Shown one piece after another: positions 7,837 through 15,800 of a DNA stretch of 64,000 nucleotides; the stretch's first letter is position 1; the number at the start of each line of letters is the position of its first letter. Location of the stretch: the NCBI RefSeq assembly GCF_029318635.1, contig NZ_CP119676.1:372001-436000 (forward strand). Direction: 5' to 3'. The DNA is from Varunaivibrio sulfuroxidans (GTDB taxonomy: Bacteria > Pseudomonadota > Alphaproteobacteria > Rhodospirillales > Magnetovibrionaceae). The notes beneath the pieces were generated by a model. That model made no database searches and had not been told where the DNA came from. It saw only the letters and a list, made by a program, of their open reading frames with translations. A program made the position numbers and the translations under genes.

Positions 7837-8985
7837 TTAGAGACCGCCTTCGAAGTATTGATAGGCATCTAGACCGTCAAGGACGACGCCGTCGAACCCT
7901 TGGGTGATAATACCGTAAATATAGGATTTGGCGTTTCCCGAAATAATCGCCTGCCATGCCGGATCGGCATAATCGACGTGGTATTTATCGGGATTGGTGG
8001 TGTAGGGGGCCTTGATGAATTTCGGCGCGCCTTCTTTCCATTGCGGTTTCCAGTAATATCGATAACTTTCCGCCGCCGTGATGTCGAGATGTGCGAAAAC
8101 CAGCCGTCGCGACCCCAGTTTTTTGTATTTCATCAACGCTATTTGTTGCGGGGTAAGCGCGGTGCGCCCGTGAAATACGTCAACGACAACAAGATCGTAA
8201 TTTGTGTTGTGTAAGGCGTTTGCATACTCGTCGGCAGTGCCGAAGCCCTGGCTGTCGCGCAGGTAGGCGAAATTTTTAACATCGCGCATGCTCAGAATGC
8301 TTCTTGGGTTGGCGTCGGGTTTCCAGGGCGACAACTTCGAGAGGACCGGGCTGGATCCAATATAGGGAAGGAAGCCATTTTTCACGTTTTTGCGGATGGC
8401 GCCGCGCGCTTTTGACCACGTGTCGGCGTATTCCAGCGAAAGCACTTTAAGGCCGTATTTTCGGGCCATCGACAAATGCTCCACCGCGCTTTTGGTCGTC
8501 TCCGGAGATGGCGGGTCGCCCTTGTACGTCGTGAACAACTGTTCGGCGATGACCCCATCGAGGCTGTGCATGTAGGTGCGGGCGGGGAAAAAATTGGCGT
8601 CATTTTCGGGGTCGGCTTTGCCTAAAAGGTCCACGCCATTTTGCGCGATGACGGTAAAGCCCGGTTTCAGCGCCCGTGCGTAAACGCTGACGGACTGGAC
8701 AAAGTCCCTCAATTCTTGGCGGTAGTCGCGCAACGCGGGAGGTGTCGCCAACAAAGCGTCGAACGGGGTTTGGTTTTGGAGAGATTGGCTTTGCGGGGCC
8801 GGAGCCTGCGTTCCTCCTGGAGGAGTTTGCGCCCGAACACCGGACGCCATTCCCGCGACAAGCCCGAGAAACGATAGAACGAGGACGCACGCCATCCCCA
8901 GACCCCGCCACAGGGAATGGATTTGTCGTGCGTTTGTGAGGAAGGACGTTTCTTGCAAGGGGACACGCGCCTCTTTCCGTTTCAT
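7837..8985 (-). CDS. exported GH114/TM1410-like putative glycosidase, motifs circularly permuted
   Basis: A 382-residue protein with an N-terminal signal or anchor helix (about 29-50), a Pro/Gln-rich linker, then one TIM-barrel-like domain. Motifs in order: ELRDFVQSVSVYARALKPGF..AQNG (91-117), LDGVIAEQLF (142-151), KVLSLEYADT (180-189), linker, DLVVVDVF (264-271), VFAHLDITAAESYRYYW (296-312), GFDGVVLDGLDAY (363-375). In the TM1410/GH114 family as I know it the last three come first and the first three follow the GFDGV-LD-VDAY strand, so the order is rotated. The family includes polygalactosaminidases. Location is probably periplasmic or extracellular; substrate unknown. Catalytic-type Asp/Glu (D269, E306, D370) are present. 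Confidence 0.75.
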   Translation of the reverse strand: MKRKEARVPLQETSFLTNARQIHSLWRGLGMACVLVLSFLGLVAGMASGVRAQTPPGGTQAPAPQSQSLQNQTPFDALLATPPALRDYRQELRDFVQSVSVYARALKPGFTVIAQNGVDLLGKADPENDANFFPARTYMHSLDGVIAEQLFTTYKGDPPSPETTKSAVEHLSMARKYGLKVLSLEYADTWSKARGAIRKNVKNGFLPYIGSSPVLSKLSPWKPDANPRSILSMRDVKNFAYLRDSQGFGTADEYANALHNTNYDLVVVDVFHGRTALTPQQIALMKYKKLGSRRLVFAHLDITAAESYRYYWKPQWKEGAPKFIKAPYTTNPDKYHVDYADPAWQAIISGNAKSYIYGIITQGFDGVVLDGLDAYQYFEGGL

Positions 8986-9070
8986 GATCGTTCACCGTAA
9001 TCGAATTTTGTTAACGAAGCCCTGCAGGAGACATTCTTGTCCTTATCACCATCCCGTCATCGTCCTAACC

Positions 9071-10180
9071 CTAACGTATGCGCGCACGGATCATTTTGGC
9101 AATCGCCAGTGCGGCGGTCAGCCCCGGCGATTCAATTCCGTAAAGATTGATAAGGCCGCCGACGCCATGATCTTCCGGTCCCTGGATCATGAAATCGCGC
9201 TGCGCCGTGCCGGGGGCTTGAAGCTTTGGGCGAATACCCGCGTACCCCGGGTGCAGCGCGCCGTCCTTCAGGTCCGGCCAATAGCTTCTGATGGCGGCGT
9301 AGAAACGTTCGGCCCGCGCGCTATCGACCGCATAATCGATGGTGTCGATCCATTCGACGTCGGGTCCGAACTTAGCCTGTCCGCCGAGGTCGAGCGTCAG
9401 GTGCACGCCTAGCCCGGCCGGTTGCGGGACGGGATAAATCAGGTGGCGAAACGGCGCCCGACCGCTCAAGGTGAAATAACTGCCCTTGGCGAGGTATCGC
9501 GGCGGAATTTTTTCGCCCGCTAGCGTGGCGCACGACGCGGCGACATGCTGGGCGTCAAGCCCGGCGCAGTTAACGATCCAACGGCAGTCGATCGTCATCG
9601 GGGTGGGGCCACCGGTGTCCATCCGAAGGTGGCGTCCGTCGGGGGTCGGCAATATCCGTTGGAGGGGGCTGTTCAGCGCCACCATGCCCCCGGCGTTCTC
9701 CAACTCGCCCTGGAGGCTGAGCATGTAGGCGTGCGCATCGAGGATTCCCGTCGAAGGAGAAAACAGGGCCGCGCGGGCGTTCAATTGAGGTTCCAGCGCG
9801 CGGACCTGATTTTGCGCCAGCTTTTGCAAATCGCCGACGCCGTTCGACCGCGCGCATGCGGCAATCTCGTTCAATCGGACGTCTTCGGTTTCCCGGCACG
9901 CCACGATCAACTTTCCGCATTTCTCATGGTTGATATGGCGAGTGTGCAGGTAGTCGTAAAGCATCATTCGCCCATCGACGCACAAGCGCGCTTTCAAGGA
10001 GCCGTGGGGATAGTAAATTCCGGCATGGATGACCTCGCTGTTGCGGGCGCTGATTCCCGTGCCGACGGCGTCTTCCTTTTCGAGCACCACGACCTCGCGA
10101 CCGTCGCGCGCCAAGGCGCGCCCAACGGCAAGCCCGACCACTCCGGCGCCGACAACGGCGCATTCCAACGTCTCGATCAT
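9071..10180 (-). CDS. FAD-dependent oxidoreductase, L-2-hydroxyglutarate oxidase-like (DAO family)
   Basis: A 369-residue flavoprotein with the dinucleotide-binding fold GAGVVGLAVGRALA at residues 11-24, the ARNSEVIHAGIYYP segment typical of LhgO-type enzymes, a second FAD contact WIVNCAGL, and a C-terminal GLINLYGIESPGLTAAL closing the FAD site. Expected reaction: oxidation of a 2-hydroxy acid such as L-2-hydroxyglutarate, passing electrons to the respiratory chain, i.e. metabolite repair. It follows the permuted glycosidase gene on the same strand but with 85 bp between, so an operon is uncertain. A glycerol-3-phosphate-type dehydrogenase is a less likely alternative. Confidence 0.85.
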   Translation of the reverse strand: MIETLECAVVGAGVVGLAVGRALARDGREVVVLEKEDAVGTGISARNSEVIHAGIYYPHGSLKARLCVDGRMMLYDYLHTRHINHEKCGKLIVACRETEDVRLNEIAACARSNGVGDLQKLAQNQVRALEPQLNARAALFSPSTGILDAHAYMLSLQGELENAGGMVALNSPLQRILPTPDGRHLRMDTGGPTPMTIDCRWIVNCAGLDAQHVAASCATLAGEKIPPRYLAKGSYFTLSGRAPFRHLIYPVPQPAGLGVHLTLDLGGQAKFGPDVEWIDTIDYAVDSARAERFYAAIRSYWPDLKDGALHPGYAGIRPKLQAPGTAQRDFMIQGPEDHGVGGLINLYGIESPGLTAALAIAKMIRARIR

Positions 10181-10361
10181 TGTGATGACTTTAGGCTAAA
10201 AACAGGACGTCGGAGTGTGATCGTCTTTCCCAGGCGAAGTCAAGGGCGCCGCCGAGACCAAGGGTTCTCCGTGCCGTCGTTCCAAATAAAAAGAGTGTTA
10301 TACGATAGGCTTGTGTTGCTCCATTTAAAGAAGATCATTACATTGCCGCTAGTTTTTCTCA

Positions 10362-11186
10362 ATGCGTTCAGATGAGGGTCCGGTGGGCAGACACGCGCAT
10401 ATTATTGTGGTCGGCAATGAAAAAGGCGGCAGCGGAAAATCCACTACCGCCATGCATGTATCCGTGTATTTGCTGCAATTGGGTTACAGCGTCGCCGCCC
10501 TCGACCTGGACGTCCGTCAGGCGAGCTTTTCGCGTTATTTCCTCAACCGCCACAATTACGCCGAACGTCACGCCGTCGTGTTGCCGCAACCGACATTTCG
10601 CGTTTTACAGCCCAGTCCCGCCGCCGACCGGGAGGTGGCGAAACGCGAGGAAGAAGAGCGCGCCCAGGAAATCATCGATAAATATGCCGGTGCGCACGAC
10701 ATCATCGTCATCGACACCCCCGGAAGCGATAGCGTCTTGGGGCGATGCGGGCATTCCTACGCCGATACGTTGATCACGCCTTTGAACGACAGTTTTGTCG
10801 ATCTGGACGTGCTGGCTCACGTCGATTCGGAAAAAATGACGATTAAGGGGCCGAGCCATTATGCCGAAATGGTGTGGGGGCAAAAAATGATTCGCGCGCG
10901 GCGCGACGGCGGGTCCATGGATTGGATCGTGATGCGTAATCGTTTGACATCCCTGGATGCGCGTAACAAACGCGATATGGCGCGGTTGCTGCATGATTTG
11001 TCCCAAAGAATAGGTTTTCGTCTGATCGACGGTTTCAGTGAACGTGTCATTTTCCGGGAATTGTATCTCAAGGGCTTGACCTTGATGGATCTGCCCGCCG
11101 CCGATCCCGAGTTCGATTTCACGATGTCGCACGTCAAAGCCAGACAAGAAGTGCGCGCCTTGGTCGAGGCGTTGAAGATCGGCTAA
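10362..11186 (+). CDS. mipZ: MipZ-like division-plane positioning ATPase (ParA family)
   Basis: A 274-residue deviant-Walker ATPase: GNEKGGSGKST P-loop (about 18-28) with the signature Lys (K21), then IIVIDTPGSDS as Walker B, and the MipZ-typical ALDLDVRQASFSRYF and LNDSFVDLDVLAHVD segments. In Caulobacter MipZ forms a gradient from the ParB-bound pole and blocks FtsZ polymerisation, placing the septum at midcell. The next start in frame would remove the P-loop region, so 10362 is kept. It is transcribed alone and ends in a small terminator. Confidence 0.88.
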   Translation: MRSDEGPVGRHAHIIVVGNEKGGSGKSTTAMHVSVYLLQLGYSVAALDLDVRQASFSRYFLNRHNYAERHAVVLPQPTFRVLQPSPAADREVAKREEEERAQEIIDKYAGAHDIIVIDTPGSDSVLGRCGHSYADTLITPLNDSFVDLDVLAHVDSEKMTIKGPSHYAEMVWGQKMIRARRDGGSMDWIVMRNRLTSLDARNKRDMARLLHDLSQRIGFRLIDGFSERVIFRELYLKGLTLMDLPAADPEFDFTMSHVKARQEVRALVEALKIG

Positions 11187-11191
11187 TGATC

Positions 11192-11216
11192 GAACGGATA
11201 CCGTTCTTGTTTTTGT
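11192..11216 (+). terminator. rho-independent terminator after mipZ
   Basis: Stem GAACGG (11192-11197), loop ATA, stem CCGTTC (11201-11206), then TTGTTTTT. It lies 6 bp after the mipZ stop. Confidence 0.7.
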
Positions 11217-11291
11217 GTTTAGGGGTGGCCCCTTTATGCAGGCTTCGCTAGTCTCATTGTGGGGTGTGGCATTTTTCTCCTGGAGGGCGTC

Positions 11292-11903
11292 ATGACGCTA
11301 CATTCGATTTTGGCCTTGGCCTTGGCCGTTTTTATTTTGGGGCTGACACCGGGGCCCGGTGTTTTCGCCACCCTTGCCCGCGCCTTGACTCAGGGGGTTG
11401 GGCCCGCGTTGATTTTCGTCGCCGGATTGACCCTGGGTGATCTTGTTTATTTAGCCTTCGCCGTCCTTGGTCTGTCGTACATCGCCGCTGAATTTTCCGG
11501 GATTTTCCTGGGTATCAAGATCGCCGGAGGGGTGTATTTGGTGTACCTTGGAATCACCTTATGGCGCACCAAGGCAGAGGCGGCCGATCTCGGCGTCGGC
11601 GTGGAACGGGGGAGGGTGCGTGGATTTTTGTCCGGCTTGATGCTGACGCTGGGCAACCCCAAGGCGGCTATTTTCTACATCGCTTTTTTGCCGAGCTTCA
11701 TGGACCTTCACGCGGTGTCGTTGTCCCAGTTCGCCATTGCGGCAGGTGTTATCTCGGGGGTTATCTTCACCACGCTTAGCGGCTACGCTTTGTTGGCCGC
11801 CCGGCTTCGTCCGGTATTCAAAAGCCCACGCGCCATGCTCCGGCTTAAGCGTGGGGCGGGGTCCGTAATGATTGGGGTCGGTGGTTTTGTGATTTCTTCC
11901 TAG
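11292..11903 (+). CDS. LysE/RhtB-family exporter
   Basis: A 203-residue inner-membrane protein with about six hydrophobic helices and the family N-terminal motif GLTPGPG (about residues 17-23), which exports amino acids or related metabolites. The central GFLSGLMLTLGNPKAAIFYIAFLP matches the second conserved block. Start 11292 follows GGAGG with 5-bp spacing; an upstream in-frame GTG at 11259 lacks a ribosome site. The substrate cannot be predicted. The stop codon lies inside a copy of the MITE-end motif. Confidence 0.88.
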   Translation: MTLHSILALALAVFILGLTPGPGVFATLARALTQGVGPALIFVAGLTLGDLVYLAFAVLGLSYIAAEFSGIFLGIKIAGGVYLVYLGITLWRTKAEAADLGVGVERGRVRGFLSGLMLTLGNPKAAIFYIAFLPSFMDLHAVSLSQFAIAAGVISGVIFTTLSGYALLAARLRPVFKSPRAMLRLKRGAGSVMIGVGGFVISS

Positions 11904-11913
11904 AGTCAGGACC
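11900..11913 (+). repeat. 14-bp motif like the end of the MITE at 1347
   Basis: CTAGAGTCAGGACC differs from the MITE terminus at one base and includes the stop codon (TAG, 11901-11903) of the LysE-family gene. It is again placed at a gene 3' end, as at 7080. Confidence 0.4.
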
Positions 11914-11983
11914 TAGCCCCGGCGCCCCCCCTCAATGTTCGAGGTCGATTTTTGCCCCGCGCCCCATACCCTCAGGGAGAGCG

Positions 11984-12706
11984 ATGTCCGATACTTCAGA
12001 TAAAACGCCTTCGGCCAAATCGTCGTCTTCGGACGTCGAGGCATTCTTAGAACAGGTCGCGCGGGTCCCCGTACGCGCCCCGGAACCGGGCGTCCAGGGG
12101 CGGATGCTTTTCGCCATGGACGCCACCGCCAGCCGGGAGGGAGCGTGGCGTCAGGCGCTTCGGATTCAAAGTGATATGTTCCTGGCGGCTAAGGACCTCG
12201 GCGGGCTTCGCGTTCAATTGGCGTTTTATCGCGGCTATGGAACATTCAAGGTTAGCCCTTGGATCGACGACAGTGATCAATTGGTGCGCCTGATGGCGTC
12301 GGTTTCATGCCAGGCGGGCCCTACGCAGCTTTCCAAGATATTAAAGCATTGCATAAATGAAACTAAGCAGTCAATTGTAAATGCTTTAGTTTTCGTTGGA
12401 GATTGCTTTGAAGAAGATATTGATCGAGTCGCCGCGACGGCCGGCGAACTGGGATTGCTGGGGGTGCCGGTTTTTATTTTTCAAGAGGGGGAAAACGGTC
12501 AGGCGAGGTCGGCCTTCATGCAAGTTGCTCGGTTGTCCGGCGGGGTCTACGCTCGTTTCGACGCGAAAAGCCCAAACATGCTTCGTGAGTTGCTGAAAGC
12601 CGTCGCCGTATATGCCGCCGGAGGAAGGCCCGCATTGGAACGCGCGGCGCGAAAAAAAGGCGGGGAAGAGGCCTTGCGCCTCGTGCGTTTATTGCCCAAA
12701 CAATGA
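11984..12706 (+). CDS. VWA-domain-like protein, unknown function
   Basis: A 240-residue cytoplasmic protein with a polar Ser-rich N-terminus and one von Willebrand A-type fold: MLFAMDATAS (about 42-51) gives a MIDAS-like D-x-T-x-S; the later PTQLSKIL and ALVFVGDCFEEDID supply the expected second and third loops. No signal peptide is visible. The gene is followed at 49 bp by a membrane-anchored J-domain protein in the same direction, so the two are likely co-expressed and may work together, for example in assembly of a protein complex. That pairing is inference. Confidence 0.7.
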   Translation: MSDTSDKTPSAKSSSSDVEAFLEQVARVPVRAPEPGVQGRMLFAMDATASREGAWRQALRIQSDMFLAAKDLGGLRVQLAFYRGYGTFKVSPWIDDSDQLVRLMASVSCQAGPTQLSKILKHCINETKQSIVNALVFVGDCFEEDIDRVAATAGELGLLGVPVFIFQEGENGQARSAFMQVARLSGGVYARFDAKSPNMLRELLKAVAVYAAGGRPALERAARKKGGEEALRLVRLLPKQ

Positions 12707-12755
12707 TCATAACGCGCTTATCCCACAATGCGTTTATCGGAGTGACTCTGATCTC

Positions 12756-13475
12756 ATGCCTTATCTCATTCTAGGTCTTACCCTTGCGTTGGGGTTGTTT
12801 CTTTTGGGGCGTTGGTTCATCAGTGCCGACCCAAAGGACCTTTTTAAGGTCCTTAAGATTGCCGTGGCGTTGGTTGGCCTCACCATAATTATCGTGTTGG
12901 CGGTTTCGGGGAGGTTGCTGTGGGCGTTGGCCGCGCTGCCCGCCGTATTGATCTGGTTGATGCGCCTGTTCGGGGCCTTCCGGGCGGTGAAATCGTTTGC
13001 CGGGGGGCGGGAAAAAAAGAGTGAAGAAAAAAATTCCGAAATCGAAACAAGTTATCTTCGTATGCAGTTGGACCATCTTACGGGGCGGATGCATGGGGTC
13101 GTTCTTGCCGGTGCGTACCGGGGCCGCGCCCTCGATACGCTCCCCTTGGAGGCGCTTCTGAAACTGTTGGGGACCTTGCGCGTGGACGATCTTGATTCCG
13201 CCCGGCTTTTGGAAAGTTATCTCGAACGTGCGCACCCGGATTGGCGGGATCACAACGAAGATGGATACGGCAATGACGGGGCCGCGCGGACGGGCGAGAT
13301 GGCGCGTGGCGAAGCGTTGAAGGTTCTGGGTCTGGAAGAAACGGCGTCCGCCGAGGAGATCAAGGCCGCGTATCGCCGCTTGATGGCGAACCTCCATCCC
13401 GATCACGGGGGATCGTCGTATCTTGCGGCCCAAATCAACCGCGCCAAGGATGTTTTGCTGGGCGATCAAGACTGA
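12756..13475 (+). CDS. membrane-anchored J-domain protein (TIM14/DjlA-like topology)
   Basis: A 239-residue protein with two or three hydrophobic helices in the first 70 residues, a charged linker (GREKKSEEKNSEIE), a middle helical domain and a C-terminal J domain (about 178-237) with the essential HPD motif in LHPDHGGS. It should recruit and stimulate DnaK at the inner membrane, much as mitochondrial Pam18/TIM14 does with a C-terminal J domain. Start 12756 was chosen because the upstream extension overlaps the VWA gene in another frame. Common in alphaproteobacteria; client unknown. Confidence 0.82.
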   Translation: MPYLILGLTLALGLFLLGRWFISADPKDLFKVLKIAVALVGLTIIIVLAVSGRLLWALAALPAVLIWLMRLFGAFRAVKSFAGGREKKSEEKNSEIETSYLRMQLDHLTGRMHGVVLAGAYRGRALDTLPLEALLKLLGTLRVDDLDSARLLESYLERAHPDWRDHNEDGYGNDGAARTGEMARGEALKVLGLEETASAEEIKAAYRRLMANLHPDHGGSSYLAAQINRAKDVLLGDQD

Positions 13476-13590
13476 TGAGGTTGCGCGAAGGCGTAGAGGT
13501 GTGGCAAAGGATGGGCGCCTTGTGGGCGATGACGACGATGGAGAACGAACAAAAACAAATGGAGCGGTGGGCGGTGCGGTGGGCTGAACA

Positions 13591-14640
13591 ATGACGATTT
13601 CGGCCTTGATGTCGCATATGGCGTTTGGCGTCGCGTTGTTCGCGCTGTCGGCGCTGTTGACCTGGGTGCTGATGCGCAAAGTGCGCATTATCGATCATCC
13701 CAACCATCGCTCGTCGCATCGCACGCCGACGCCTCGTTCCGGGGGGCTCGCCATCGTCGCCACGGTATTTATCGGCCTGTTGACGGTGTTTTTCGTCGGC
13801 GGCGAAGCGCGCTTGAGCCAAGGTTATTATATCGGGTTTCTGGCCTCCGCGCTGGCGGTCGCCGCGGTTTCGATCTATGACGATTTGCACGGTTTGGGGT
13901 TTGCGGCCAAGCTTTTCGTGCAAACCGGCGCCGCGGTGGCGTTGGTGTTAAGCGGGGCGGGGCTTAGCACGGTTTCCCTGCCCGGGATCGGCCATGTGAA
14001 CCTTGGCGGGTGGGGTGGAGCGGTGTCGCTGGTTTGGGTTGTCGGGCTAACCAATGCGTTCAATTTCATGGACGGTCTGGATGGTCTGGCGGGCGGAGCC
14101 GCGGTGATCAGCGCCGCGGCGTTCGGGCTTGTCGCCTTTCTTGAGGGCAGCAACTTCATCTACATGCTCAGTTGGATCGTCGCCGCCGCCAGTTTGGGAT
14201 TTTTAGTGTGGAATTTCCCCCCGGCGAAAATTTTCATGGGCGATTCGGGGAGCCAATTCCTCGGCTTCTTGTTCGCCGCGATGGCGCTTATTGCGGGGCG
14301 CTACGACGGCGCGCACGTACCCTATCTGGTAATGCCCCTTTTGTTCTTTAATTTCATCTGGGATACCGCGTTTACCCTCGCGCGTAGATGGAAAGCGGGT
14401 GAGCCCGTCGCCCAGGCGCATCGTGGGCATCTGTATCAGCTTACCAATCGCATGGGAGCGTCTCATGCTCGGGTCACCCTGACGCACTACGGTATTTTCG
14501 TGGCGCAGGGAATTGGGGCGCTTGTTTTCGTGCACGTTCACGGCGCGGCGCGGCTTTGGGTTTTCGCGCCTTTCGTGGCGTTTCAGACGATTTATACGCT
14601 GGTCGTGATTTCCCGCGCCCGCCGGGCGGGATTGATTTGA
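13591..14640 (+). CDS. undecaprenyl-phosphate sugar-1-phosphate transferase (WecA/MraY superfamily)
   Basis: A 349-residue polytopic membrane enzyme with about ten helices. Diagnostic motifs: PNHRSSHRTPTPRSGG (metal and substrate loop near residue 36), YDDLHGLG, NAFNFMDGLDGLAGG (catalytic DD-type loop) and FMGDSGSQFLGF. It transfers a HexNAc-1-phosphate from a UDP-sugar to undecaprenyl phosphate, the first membrane step of O-antigen, capsule or exopolysaccharide synthesis. GalU, a UDP-sugar dehydrogenase and a phosphomannomutase follow directly, which supports the polysaccharide role. It is not MraY, because the mur/dcw neighbours are absent. Confidence 0.87.
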   Translation: MTISALMSHMAFGVALFALSALLTWVLMRKVRIIDHPNHRSSHRTPTPRSGGLAIVATVFIGLLTVFFVGGEARLSQGYYIGFLASALAVAAVSIYDDLHGLGFAAKLFVQTGAAVALVLSGAGLSTVSLPGIGHVNLGGWGGAVSLVWVVGLTNAFNFMDGLDGLAGGAAVISAAAFGLVAFLEGSNFIYMLSWIVAAASLGFLVWNFPPAKIFMGDSGSQFLGFLFAAMALIAGRYDGAHVPYLVMPLLFFNFIWDTAFTLARRWKAGEPVAQAHRGHLYQLTNRMGASHARVTLTHYGIFVAQGIGALVFVHVHGAARLWVFAPFVAFQTIYTLVVISRARRAGLI

Positions 14641-14760
14641 TCGCCCGCCTCGCACCGGCGACTTGCGGACAGTGAGGCGGCTGTGGCACAAAGACCACCC
14701 AAACGACAAGCCCATCGCCGGGGATGGTTTGAGGCCTTCGGCGTCGATGAAGGGAAGATC

Positions 14761-15630
14761 ATGATTAAGCCTGTACGCAAAGCGATTTTTCCCGTGGCCG
14801 GATTGGGGACGCGTTTTTTACCCGCCACCAAAGCGATGGCCAAAGAGATGCTGCCCATCGTTGATAAGCCTTTGATTCAGCACGCCGTCGAGGAGGCGCT
14901 GGACGCGGGAATCGAAGAGGTGATCTTCGTCACCGGGCGGGGTAAATCCGTCCTTGAGGATCATTTCGACCGCAGCTTCGAGCTGGAAAAAACCCTGGAA
15001 GAGCGCGGCAAGGAGGCTGAACTGCGCTCCGTGCGGGCTTTTTTGCCGAAACCCGGTCAAATCAGCTATACCCGTCAGCAAACCCCCTTGGGGTTGGGCC
15101 ATGCCGTGTGGTGCGCACGTAACTTTATCAACGACGAACCGTTCGCGGTTCTTTTGGCCGACGACCTGATCTTGGCCGAAAAGGGGTGCCTTCGCCAGAT
15201 GGTCGAGGTTTATCAGCGTGTCGGCGGCAACGTGGTCGCGGTCGAGGACGTCGCCCCCGAGCAGACCCATCGTTACGGTATTTTGGACGTCAGCGACGAC
15301 GACGGCGAATTGGTCAAGGCGAAGGGACTGGTGGAAAAGCCCGCCCCCGATGTCGCGCCCTCGACCCTGTCGATTATCGGTCGCTACATCCTTCAGCCCG
15401 AGGTCTTCGCCCAATTGGACCGCCACGAAAAGGGGGCGGGCGGAGAAATTCAGTTAACCGATGCGATCGCGCGGACGATAGACGGCGTTCCCTTCCATGG
15501 CGTGCGCTTTACGGGCACCCGCTTTGACTGCGGCAATAAACGAGGGTTCGTCGAGGCGAACATCGCTTTCGCCCTGGAGCATGAAGACATCCGTGCCGAC
15601 GTACGCAACATGTTGAAAAAATACGTTTGA
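14761..15630 (+). CDS. galU: UTP-glucose-1-phosphate uridylyltransferase
   Basis: A 289-residue nucleotidyltransferase making UDP-glucose from UTP and glucose-1-phosphate. It shows the pyrophosphorylase signature AGLGTRFLPATKAMAKEM at residues 13-30, LLADDLI for metal binding, and the downstream VEKP and GGEIQLTDAI blocks of GalU. Start 14761 is preferred over GTG 14683 because a GAAGGGAAG ribosome site precedes it and the length then matches the family. Its product feeds the UDP-glucose 6-dehydrogenase encoded next. Confidence 0.93.
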   Translation: MIKPVRKAIFPVAGLGTRFLPATKAMAKEMLPIVDKPLIQHAVEEALDAGIEEVIFVTGRGKSVLEDHFDRSFELEKTLEERGKEAELRSVRAFLPKPGQISYTRQQTPLGLGHAVWCARNFINDEPFAVLLADDLILAEKGCLRQMVEVYQRVGGNVVAVEDVAPEQTHRYGILDVSDDDGELVKAKGLVEKPAPDVAPSTLSIIGRYILQPEVFAQLDRHEKGAGGEIQLTDAIARTIDGVPFHGVRFTGTRFDCGNKRGFVEANIAFALEHEDIRADVRNMLKKYV

Positions 15631-15800
15631 CTCTGAAACCCAAAGGGCATGCGCGGCGCTTGAAAGTGTCCCGGCCTTCGCCTACAAATACCCCGTCTTT
15701 TCGTGTGGCGTCCCTCCGTGCCGACGCGCGTGAGGCGGACACTGGCCGTCCCCTCGCGGGGGGATGAATTTTAACGATCAATTAGAGGAGGGTACGGCGC

